Shown here in pieces: positions 15,416 to 24,299 of a DNA stretch of 64,000 bases. The DNA comes from Streptomyces sp. SDr-06 (GTDB taxonomy: Bacteria; Actinomycetota; Actinomycetes; Streptomycetales; Streptomycetaceae). The notes beneath the pieces are model-generated. The model searched no databases, was not told the DNA's origin, and saw only the letters and a program-made list of their open reading frames with translations. Each line of letters starts with the position of its first letter. Within the stretch, counting starts at the first letter, position 1. Location of the stretch: assembly GCF_003324565.1 (NCBI RefSeq), contig NZ_QOLA01000011.1:186001-250000 (forward strand). Reading direction: 5' to 3'. Both the position numbers and the translations under genes were made by a program.

Positions 15416-16579
15416 GTGCACCTCGCCCCGACCGAAGCCCAGGAGCGGCTGCGCGCGGAACTCCGCGCCTATTTCGCCCGGTTGATGCCCGACGGCCCGC
15501 CGCGCGGAGCCGATGCGGCCGGCCAGCGGGCGCTGCTGCGCCGGATCGGCGCCGACGGGCTGCTCGGACTCGGCTGGCCCGTCGAGTACGGCGGCCGGGG
15601 GCGCGGCGCGGACGAGCAGTTCGTCTTCTTCGACGAGGCCTACCGGGCCGGAGCCCCCGTCTCCATGGTCACCCTGAACACGGTCGGCCCGACCCTGATG
15701 AAGTACGGGAGCGCGGAGCAGAAGGCGTTCTTCCTGCCCCGGATCCTGAGCGGCGACCTCGTCTTCGCCATCGGCTACAGCGAGCCGGAGGCGGGCACCG
15801 ACCTCGCCTCGCTCCGGACCAGGGCGGTACGCGACGAGGGGTGCTGGCTGATCGACGGGCAGAAGGTCTTCACCTCCAACGCCCAGAACGCCGACTGGAT
15901 CTGGCTCGCCTGCCGCACCGATCCCGACGCCCCCAAGCACCGGGGGATCTCGATCATCCTGGTGCCGACCGACGCGCCCGGCTTCTCGTGGACGCCGATC
16001 GAGACCGTCGGCGGCCTGACCACCACCGCGACGTACTACGACGGCATCCGGGTGCCGGTGGGGAACCTGGTCGGCGAGGAGAACGCGGGGTGGGGGCTGA
16101 TCACCAACCAGCTCAACCACGAGCGGGTCGCGCTCGCCGCGATCGGCATGCAGGCGGAGGACTTCTACGAGGCGGCGCTCACCTCCGCGTGTACGCCCGA
16201 TCCGGTGACTTCCAGGCGCCCGGTTGACCACGAATGGGTGAAGGCGAAGGTGGCCGCCGCGCATGCCCGGCTGGCGGTGAACCGCCTGCTCAGCTGGCGT
16301 TTGGTGGGCGATGTGGGGGCGGGTCGGCTCGCGCCGGGAGACGCCAGCGGCGTGAAGTTCACGGGAACGGAGTCCGCGGTCGAAACGTATCGAATGTGTC
16401 GGGAAATCGTGGGGGACAGGGGCCTGATCCGGGGCGGTTCGCCCGGCGCCTTCGGGGACGGCGAGCTGGAGCGGATGAACCGGGCGGCGCAGATCAACAC
16501 GTTCGGCGGCGGGGTGAGCGAGGTGCAGCGGGAGATCGTCGCCACGATGCGGCTCGGGATGACACGGGGGAAGAGGTGA
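15416..16579 (+). CDS. Acyl-CoA dehydrogenase (FadE29/ChsE2-like)
   Basis: A 387-residue flavoprotein subunit that would introduce a C=C bond into an acyl-CoA thioester. FAD/acyl-CoA dehydrogenase signatures: AIGYSEPEAGTDLASL, QKVFTSNAQNADW, and C-terminal INTFGGGVSEVQREIVA. It is first in a five-gene operon whose order matches the igr locus of Mycobacterium tuberculosis, where FadE28 and FadE29 form an alpha2-beta2 enzyme acting on the three-carbon steroid side chain; the partner here is at 17592. GTG at 15416 follows GGAAGG. Substrate assignment rests on gene order and fold, not on residues. Confidence 0.9.
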   Translation: MHLAPTEAQERLRAELRAYFARLMPDGPPRGADAAGQRALLRRIGADGLLGLGWPVEYGGRGRGADEQFVFFDEAYRAGAPVSMVTLNTVGPTLMKYGSAEQKAFFLPRILSGDLVFAIGYSEPEAGTDLASLRTRAVRDEGCWLIDGQKVFTSNAQNADWIWLACRTDPDAPKHRGISIILVPTDAPGFSWTPIETVGGLTTTATYYDGIRVPVGNLVGEENAGWGLITNQLNHERVALAAIGMQAEDFYEAALTSACTPDPVTSRRPVDHEWVKAKVAAAHARLAVNRLLSWRLVGDVGAGRLAPGDASGVKFTGTESAVETYRMCREIVGDRGLIRGGSPGAFGDGELERMNRAAQINTFGGGVSEVQREIVATMRLGMTRGKR

Positions 16580-17592
16580 GCGGGGTGAACGAGGAGGAGT
16601 TCCTCGGCCGGCTGAAGAAGTTCGAGGGGCGGCCGGCGGCGACGGGCGGGGTCGGCAAGGACCTCGTCAACGCGCCGATGATCAGGCACTGGTGTGAGGT
16701 GATGGGCGACGCACATCCCGCCTACACCGGGCCTGACGCCATAGCGCCGCCCACGATGCTCCAGGCCTGGACGATGGGCGGCCTCTCCGGACACGGCGAC
16801 GGCACGGGCCGCACCTCCGGCCACGACGAGCTGTTCGAGCTGCTCGACGGCGCCGGATACACCTCGGTGGTGGCCACGGACTGCGAGCAGGAGTACGTCC
16901 GTGACCTGCGGCCGGGCGACCGTGTCAGCTATGACGCGGTGATCGAGACGGTCTCGGCGCGCAAGACCACCAAGCTGGGCACCGGGCACTTCGTCACCAC
17001 CAGGATGGACGTCCGCGCGAACGGCGCTCTCGCCGGGACGCACCGCTTCCGCATCCTCAAGTACGCGCCCGCACAACGGCATACGCACCCGCGCGAGGAT
17101 TCCGGCCGACCCCGGACGGCGGGGTCCACGGCGCCGCCGGAGCGGGCGCGGGAAGCAGCGGAAGCGCGGGAGGGGGCACAAGCGGCTCCCCGACCCCTGC
17201 GCCCCCGGCCCGTCGTCAACCGGGACAACGCCGGGTTCTGGGCGGGCGTCGCCGGGCACCGCCTGCTCATCCAGCGCTGCGGGGACTGCGCCGAGCTGCG
17301 TTTCCCCTGGCTGCCGGGGTGCAATGCCTGCGGTTCCGCGCGGTGGGACACCGTCGAGGCGAGCGGCGCAGGGACGGTCTTCTCGTACGTCGTGATGCAC
17401 CACCCGCCCTTCCCGGCCTTCGACCCGCCCTACGCGGTGGGTCTGATCGAGCTCGCCGAGGGGGTGCGGATCGTCAGCAATGTGGTGGGGGTGGCGCCGG
17501 ACGAGGTGCGGATAGGGATGCCGGTACGGCTCGAATTCCTGCGGGCCGACGCCGAGTTGGAGCTTCCGGTGTTCCGGGCGGAGGTGGCCTGA
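16576..17592 (+). CDS. MaoC-like / DUF35 OB-fold fusion (ChsH2-like)
   Basis: A 338-residue two-domain protein. Residues 1-160: hot-dog MaoC-like domain (HWCEVMGDAHPAY) without the catalytic Asp-x4-His. Residues 205-338: rubredoxin-like zinc ribbon (CGDC...CNAC) plus OB fold (DUF35). In the igr pathway the MaoC half pairs with ChsH1 as a heteromeric hydratase, and the DUF35 half binds Ltp2 to form the aldolase; genes for both partners follow. The GTG start overlaps the previous stop as GTGA, indicating coupling. A Pro/Ala/Arg-rich linker (about 160-205) joins the domains. Confidence 0.9.
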   Translation: MSGVNEEEFLGRLKKFEGRPAATGGVGKDLVNAPMIRHWCEVMGDAHPAYTGPDAIAPPTMLQAWTMGGLSGHGDGTGRTSGHDELFELLDGAGYTSVVATDCEQEYVRDLRPGDRVSYDAVIETVSARKTTKLGTGHFVTTRMDVRANGALAGTHRFRILKYAPAQRHTHPREDSGRPRTAGSTAPPERAREAAEAREGAQAAPRPLRPRPVVNRDNAGFWAGVAGHRLLIQRCGDCAELRFPWLPGCNACGSARWDTVEASGAGTVFSYVVMHHPPFPAFDPPYAVGLIELAEGVRIVSNVVGVAPDEVRIGMPVRLEFLRADAELELPVFRAEVA

Positions 17593-18713
17593 TGGACTTC
17601 ACGCCCACCGAGGAGCAGTCGGCGGTCCGCGAGCTGGCCGGGCGGATCTTCGCCGACCTGTCGACACCCGAGCGGCTCCTGGCCGCCGGTACGGGGACCG
17701 ACAGCGAGCTGTGGAAGGCGCTGTGCGGGGCGGGGCTGGTGGCGGCCGTCGAGGAGGTCGGCCTGCTCGGTCTGGTCCTCGCCCTGGAGGAGCAGGGCAG
17801 AACCACCGCCCAGGTCCCGTTCGCGGCGAGCTGCGCCTACGGAATCCTGGCCCTCACCGCACACGGCTCGGCCGAGCAGCGCGAGCGGCTGCTGCCCGCC
17901 CTGCGCGAGGGCAGCGCGGTGGTGACCGGCGCCTTTCCCGCCTCGGCTGGCCGCGTGCGGGCCACGGCGGAGGGGGAGCTGACCGGGGCCGTGCCGCTCG
18001 TGCCGTGGCTGCGGGACGCCACCCATGTGCTGCTGCCCGACGTGGACGGCGCGCTCTGGCTGGTGCCCGCCGCCGAGGCGGAGACCGAACCGGTGGAGAC
18101 GACCGCACCCTGGTCGGCCGGGCGGCTCACCCTGGATGCCACCCCGGCCGAGCGGGTGGGCGGCGCCGGGGCCTACGAGGACGTGCTGGCCACCGCCCGC
18201 ACCGCGTTCGCCGGGCTCCAGGCGGGGGTCTGCGCGGGCTCGCTGGCCAGGGCGGTCCGGCACACCACGACGCGCGAGCAGTTCGGACGGCCGCTCTCCA
18301 CCAACCAGGCCGTCCTGCTGCGGGCCGCCGACGCGTACATGGACACCGAGGCGATACGGGTCACCTCCTACGAGGCGGCCTGGCGGCGGGACGAGGGCCT
18401 GCGGTACGGGACGCACGCGCTGACGGCGGCATGGTGGGCAGCGGAGGCGGGCACCCGCGTCGTGCACGCGGGCCAGCACCTGCACGGGGGCCTCGGCGCG
18501 GACCTGGAACACCCCGTCCACCGGCACTTCCTGTGGGGCCGACAGCTGGACGCGTATCTGGGGTGTGGCGGTGAACTCCTGTCGGAGCTGGGGGAGTTGA
18601 TCGTTGCGGAGCGGCTGGCGGAGGGGCCGCCGGGGAGGCCGACAGGGGAGTCGGCGCCCGCGCGGGCGGGTTCAGGGGTGGGGGCGGCGATGGACGAGGG
18701 GGTGGGGGCGTGA
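17592..18713 (+). CDS. Acyl-CoA dehydrogenase (FadE28/ChsE1-like)
   Basis: A 373-residue, more divergent acyl-CoA dehydrogenase fold: helical N-terminal domain (DFTPTEEQSAVRELAGRIF), a middle beta domain and a C-terminal helical domain with TTREQFGRPLSTNQAV and HLHGGLGADLEHPVHRHF. The last 30 residues are low-complexity. Pairing with the 15416 product is inferred from the igr FadE28-FadE29 heterotetramer. ATG overlaps the preceding TGA by one base (TGATG); no strong ribosome binding site, so translation is probably coupled. The stop overlaps the next start. Confidence 0.88.
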   Translation: MDFTPTEEQSAVRELAGRIFADLSTPERLLAAGTGTDSELWKALCGAGLVAAVEEVGLLGLVLALEEQGRTTAQVPFAASCAYGILALTAHGSAEQRERLLPALREGSAVVTGAFPASAGRVRATAEGELTGAVPLVPWLRDATHVLLPDVDGALWLVPAAEAETEPVETTAPWSAGRLTLDATPAERVGGAGAYEDVLATARTAFAGLQAGVCAGSLARAVRHTTTREQFGRPLSTNQAVLLRAADAYMDTEAIRVTSYEAAWRRDEGLRYGTHALTAAWWAAEAGTRVVHAGQHLHGGLGADLEHPVHRHFLWGRQLDAYLGCGGELLSELGELIVAERLAEGPPGRPTGESAPARAGSGVGAAMDEGVGA

Positions 18714-19213
18714 GGGCAGGAGACGAGCTGGCGCCGCTGGAGATCCCGATCACGCGAACGCTGATCGTGGCCGGTGCGGTGGCCTCCCGCGACTACCAGG
18801 ACGTGCACCACGACCCGGTGATCGCACGGGAGAAGGGTTCCCCCGACATCTTCATGAACATCCTGACCACGAACGGCCTGGTGGGGCGGTACATCACCGA
18901 CCACTTCGGCCCCACGGCAAGGCTGAGGTCGGTGAGGATACGGCTGGGAGCGCCCAACTACCCGGGCGACACTATGACGTTGACCGGCGCGGTGAAGGCG
19001 GTGGAGGGCGAGGTCGCCGAGGTGCGGGTGACGGGGACCAACGGCCTGGGCCACCACGTGACCGGCACCGTGCGGGTGGCCGTACCGGCGGGCGCCGGAC
19101 CGACCGAGCCAATCGGGCTCACGCAGGGGCTGCCGGGAGCCACCCGGCCGACCGGGCCCGCAGGTGTCGCGGACTCGGCTGATCCATCCCGGCCCGCCGG
19201 GGGCGCGTCATGA
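18710..19213 (+). CDS. MaoC-like enoyl-CoA hydratase (ChsH1-like)
   Basis: A 167-residue single hot-dog domain. It retains the hydratase dyad in the pattern Asp28-x4-His33 (DYQDVHHD), the residues lacking in the partner domain of the 16576 product. This supports a heteromeric hydratase adding water across the side-chain enoyl-CoA. Residues after about 130 form a Pro/Gly/Ala-rich tail. GTG overlaps the upstream stop as GTGA and its own stop overlaps the next ATG as ATGA. Confidence 0.88.
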   Translation: MRAGDELAPLEIPITRTLIVAGAVASRDYQDVHHDPVIAREKGSPDIFMNILTTNGLVGRYITDHFGPTARLRSVRIRLGAPNYPGDTMTLTGAVKAVEGEVAEVRVTGTNGLGHHVTGTVRVAVPAGAGPTEPIGLTQGLPGATRPTGPAGVADSADPSRPAGGAS

Positions 19214-20376
19214 GCGTGCGCCAGGGGGACTCGCTCGGGGGGCGGGCGGCCGTGGTCGGGATCGGGGCGACCGAGTTCTCCAAGGACTCGGGGCGCAGCG
19301 AGCTGAAGCTGGCGGTCGAGGCGGTGCACGCGGCACTCGACGACGCGGGGCTCTCGCCCGCGGACGTGGACGGCCTGGTCACCTTCACCATGGACACCAG
19401 TCCCGAGATCACGGTCGCGCAGGCGTCCGGCATGGGTGAGCTGTCCTTCTTCTCGCGCATCCACTACGGCGGCGGCGCGGCCTGTGCCACCGTGCAGCAG
19501 GCCGCCCTCGCGGTCGCCACCGGGGTGGCCGAAGTGGTCGTCTGCTACCGGGCGTTCAACGAGCGCTCGGGCCGCCGCTTCGGTTCCGGGGTGCAGCACC
19601 GGGAGCCGTCGGCGGAGGGGGCGGCGCTGGGCTGGTCGCTCCCGTTCGGGCTGCTCACCCCCGCGTCCTGGGTCGCGATGGCCGCTCAGCGCTATCTGCA
19701 CACCTACCACCTGACCCCCGATGCCTTCGGGCACGTCGCGGTCACCGACCGCCGCCACGCCGCGAACAACCCGGCGGCCTACTTCCACGGCAAGCCGATC
19801 ACCCTGGCCGACCACGCCGCCTCGCGCTGGATCGTCGAGCCGCTGCGTCTCCTGGACTGCTGCCAGGAGACCGACGGCGGCCAGGCGATCGTCGTCACCA
19901 CCACGGAGCGGGCCAGGGACCTGCGGCAGCGGCCCGCCGTGATCACCGCCGCCGCACAGGGCGCGGGACGCAGACAGGAGGGGATGACCAGCTTCTATCG
20001 GGACGGCCTGACCGGTCTGCCGGAGATGGGGGTGGTGGCGCGACAGCTGTGGCGGACGTCGGGGCTGACCCCGGCCGAGGTCGACGTGGCGATCCTGTAC
20101 GACCACTTCACGCCATTCGTGCTGATGCAGCTGGAGGAGTTCGGTTTCTGCACACCGGGTGAGGCGGCCGACTTCGTGGCGGCGGACGCGCTTCCGCTCA
20201 ACACCCACGGCGGTCAGCTGGGAGAGGCGTATCTGCACGGCATGAACGGCATCGCCGAGGCGGTCCGCCAGCTCCGGGGCACCTCGGTGAACCAGATACC
20301 CGACGCGGCCCACGTCCTGGTCACGTCCGGTACGGGCGTCCCCACCTCGGGACTCGTCCTGGGGAGGGACGGTTGA
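19210..20376 (+). CDS. Thiolase-fold lipid-transfer protein (Ltp2-like aldolase)
   Basis: A 388-residue thiolase-superfamily protein of the SCP-x/Ltp2 type. Features: AAVVGIGATEFSKDSG at the N-terminus, HYGGGAACATVQQAALAV, YDHFTPFVLMQLEEFGFC and LNTHGGQLGEAYLHGMNG. In igr pathways Ltp2, together with the DUF35 domain of ChsH2, performs the retro-aldol step releasing propionyl-CoA and a C19 steroid ketone. Last gene of the operon; ATGA overlap with the upstream gene. No sterol ring-degradation genes are seen within the window. Confidence 0.9.
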   Translation: MSVRQGDSLGGRAAVVGIGATEFSKDSGRSELKLAVEAVHAALDDAGLSPADVDGLVTFTMDTSPEITVAQASGMGELSFFSRIHYGGGAACATVQQAALAVATGVAEVVVCYRAFNERSGRRFGSGVQHREPSAEGAALGWSLPFGLLTPASWVAMAAQRYLHTYHLTPDAFGHVAVTDRRHAANNPAAYFHGKPITLADHAASRWIVEPLRLLDCCQETDGGQAIVVTTTERARDLRQRPAVITAAAQGAGRRQEGMTSFYRDGLTGLPEMGVVARQLWRTSGLTPAEVDVAILYDHFTPFVLMQLEEFGFCTPGEAADFVAADALPLNTHGGQLGEAYLHGMNGIAEAVRQLRGTSVNQIPDAAHVLVTSGTGVPTSGLVLGRDG

Positions 20377-20615
20377 GGGGCCCTCAGGGACGCCCCCGCT
20401 CGGCGGCCGTGCCGACCTGGTGTCAGAAACCGGGCGGGGCAGGGTGGGTACGGCTGAGCGGGTGTCAGCAGAGCGCAACGTAAAGGCGGGTTGGATCCGT
20501 GAAGGGGGCCCTTCTCGGGCTCGGGACTGGGGCGGACGGCTGATCCTGTGCTCGGACGGGCGAGAGGGCGGGCCGAGCGGTGGCCGGTTCGGACGGGCGG
20601 CCGTTCACTCGGGCC

Positions 20616-21461
20616 ATGCGCCGTCTCAGACTGACCCTCGCCTGTTCCGTCACTGCCCTGCTCGCCCTCGTCACCCTGCTCGCCCCCTCGGCGGCCGCGT
20701 CCCCGCCCTGGGAGGACGAGCAGGACGAGCAGGCGGCTGCGGTGCCCACCGTGCCCTTCAGGGGCGCCGCCTTCGACACCTGCAACACGCCGTCGCTGGC
20801 CGCGATGCGGGGCTGGCGGAGTTCGCCGTACCGCGCCGTCGGCATCTACTACGCGGGCCGCGGCCGCCACTGCGCCGTCCAGCGGAACCTGAACCGGAGC
20901 TGGGTGACCCAGGTGCACGAGATGGGCTGGCAGGTGCTGCCCGTCTTCGTGGGCTCGCAGGCCCCGTGCGTCTACGCCGAGAACAAGAAGGGGGTGCGGA
21001 TCGGCAACCAGCCCGCGAAGCAGGGCGCGTCCGAGGGCGGCCAGGCCGTCCAGGCGGCGCGGGCCCTCGGCATCCTGACCGGCAGCGCGCTCTACCTCGA
21101 CCTGGAGGCGTACAACGTGGGCAACGCGTCGTGCGCCCGGACCACGCTGGAGTTCGTGCGGGCCTGGAACCGGGAGGTGCGCGGGCGCGGCTACCTGCCC
21201 GGTTTCTACAGCAGCGCCGGGTCCGGCGTACGGCAGATGGAGCAGGCCCGCCTGGCGGGGGTGCGGGACCTGCCGGCGGCGATCTGGTTCGCCCGCTGGC
21301 ACACGGGACCCGCGCTGTACCAGGAGGCGGCGCTGCGCAAGGACGGCTGGCAGCACATGCGGATCCACCAGTACGCCGGGGACACCGCCGAGTCGCACGG
21401 GGGGTACCGGCTGGTCGTGGACCGCAACCAGGTCGACGCCCCGGTGGCCCGCATCGACTGA
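20616..21461 (+). CDS. Secreted DUF1906 glycoside-hydrolase-like protein
   Basis: A 281-residue protein with a signal peptide (MRRLRLTLACSVTALLALV...AAAS) and a TIM-barrel DUF1906 domain as in M. tuberculosis Rv2525c. Typical segments: GAAFDTCNTPSLAAMRGW, AVGIYYAGRGRHC, VLPVFVGSQAPC, ALYLDLEAYN (acidic pair at the barrel C-end) and IHQYAGD. Twin arginines (MRR) at the N-terminus could allow Tat export but the signal is short. Expected to act on cell-wall or extracellular glycan; activity of the family is not firmly established. ATG at 20616 chosen to begin at the signal peptide; single-gene unit with terminator at 21468. Confidence 0.88.
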   Translation: MRRLRLTLACSVTALLALVTLLAPSAAASPPWEDEQDEQAAAVPTVPFRGAAFDTCNTPSLAAMRGWRSSPYRAVGIYYAGRGRHCAVQRNLNRSWVTQVHEMGWQVLPVFVGSQAPCVYAENKKGVRIGNQPAKQGASEGGQAVQAARALGILTGSALYLDLEAYNVGNASCARTTLEFVRAWNREVRGRGYLPGFYSSAGSGVRQMEQARLAGVRDLPAAIWFARWHTGPALYQEAALRKDGWQHMRIHQYAGDTAESHGGYRLVVDRNQVDAPVARID

Positions 21462-21467
21462 ACCCGA

Positions 21468-21509
21468 CGGTGTCCGCTCGTCGGCCCGGCCGTCGGCGAG
21501 CGGACACCG
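21468..21509 (+). terminator. Terminator after the DUF1906 gene
   Basis: CGGTGTCCGCTCG and CGAGCGGACACCG form a perfect 13-bp stem around a 16-base GC-rich loop, 7 bases after the stop codon. Confidence 0.85.
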
Positions 21510-21703
21510 CGACCCCGTACGCCGCCCGCGATCTCGGAAGCGCCGCGAGGACGGCGCCGGAGCGGCCGGTGAACCCTGAGGGCCGGGGATGCGTCCTCCA
21601 CCTTCAGGAGGTGTGGCCACCCCCACCCCTACAACCTGAGGCGGACACCGCTTCGGGACCTGGGGCCGATCCCCCGGGGTCTTCGCGCTCATAGCGTGGA
21701 GTC

Positions 21704-22249
21704 ATGACAACGCCCGTCTGCACCAGCGCCTCCCGAGCGGCGACGCCGTACCACGCGTACGCGTCGTTCTCGTCGTACGTCCGCGCCAGGGGCCCCGTGC
21801 TGCTGCGCACCGCGCGCTCGCTGACCGCGAACCCGAGCGATGCCGAGGACCTGCTGCAGACGGCCCTCACCAAGACGTACGTCGCCTGGGACCGGATCGA
21901 GGACCACCGGGCGCTCGACGGGTATGTGCGTCGCGCGCTCCTCAACACCCGCACCTCGCAGTGGCGCAAGCGCAAGGTCGACGAGTTCGCCTGTGACGAG
22001 ATGCCCGAGCCGGAGGTCGTGCCCGGGCCCGACCCGGCCGATCAGCAGGTGCTGCACGACGCGATGTGGCGCGCGGTCATGAAGCTGCCCGACCGTCAGC
22101 GGGCCATGGTCGTCCTGCGGTACTACGAGGATCTGAGCGAGGCGCAGACCGCCGAGGTGCTCGGGGTCTCGGTCGGCACGGTCAAGAGCGCGGTCTCGCG
22201 GGCGCTGGGAAAGCTCCGCGAGGACCCGGAGCTCGAACCCATACGGTAG
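21704..22249 (+). CDS. SigE-family (ECF) RNA polymerase sigma factor
   Basis: A 181-residue ECF-type sigma factor. Region 2: FSSYVRARGPVLLRTARSLTANPSDAEDLLQTALTKTYVAWDRI (split over about residues 22-66). Region 4: LPDRQRAMVVLRYYEDLSEAQTAEVLGVSVGTVKSAVSRALGKL. Belongs to the SigE family of Streptomyces ECF factors, many of which lack a linked anti-sigma gene; none is seen here. ATG at 21704 is preceded by GGAG 2-5 bases away. Target promoters cannot be told from the sequence. Confidence 0.93.
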   Translation: MTTPVCTSASRAATPYHAYASFSSYVRARGPVLLRTARSLTANPSDAEDLLQTALTKTYVAWDRIEDHRALDGYVRRALLNTRTSQWRKRKVDEFACDEMPEPEVVPGPDPADQQVLHDAMWRAVMKLPDRQRAMVVLRYYEDLSEAQTAEVLGVSVGTVKSAVSRALGKLREDPELEPIR

Positions 22250-22351
22250 CCGCCCCGACACCGGCCCTGGTCACACGCGGTGACGGCCCGGGCCACGGAA
22301 GCCGCGGCGATCCGAGGTTTCTGCAGGTAACTTCGCGGAACCACGGCTGAA

Positions 22352-22383
22352 ACTACTCCCGGGTAGTGACATACCGCGCGGTA
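22352..22383. promoter_or_regulatory. Paired inverted repeats upstream of the acyl-CoA ligase gene
   Basis: ACTAC-N6-GTAGT (22352-22367) is followed 4 bases later by the perfect 12-bp palindrome TACCGCGCGGTA (22372-22383). They lie 66-97 bases before the GTG at 22449, the position of a TetR- or GntR-type operator. No regulator gene is adjacent. Confidence 0.5.
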
Positions 22384-22448
22384 CGTGAGCAGAATCGGCA
22401 CACCCCTATCGCCATGGAGCGCGCCGTAGCGCTCACCGGGAGGACGCC

Positions 22449-24104
<1,656 letters not shown>

Positions 24105-24299
24105 CCGCGCCCTGGGGCGGCACCGTCAGGGGCGCGGGAAGCGAGCACGGTCCGCAGCCGGGGCGTCCGCGTCTCCCCCGGGGCGCGGCGCCCCAGGGGT
24201 CGCGGCCGCGAGGGTGCCGCGCCGCCCGCGCCGGCTCACGTACGCGACAGCGCGACCCCGCCCGGGGCCCCGGGGTCTCCAACTCGACCCAGTACCGGG

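Noticed and set aside
20420..21694. Very long frame overlapping the DUF1906 gene
   Set aside because: The DUF1906 frame has a signal peptide and conserved core; the other is Arg/Gly/Pro shadow.
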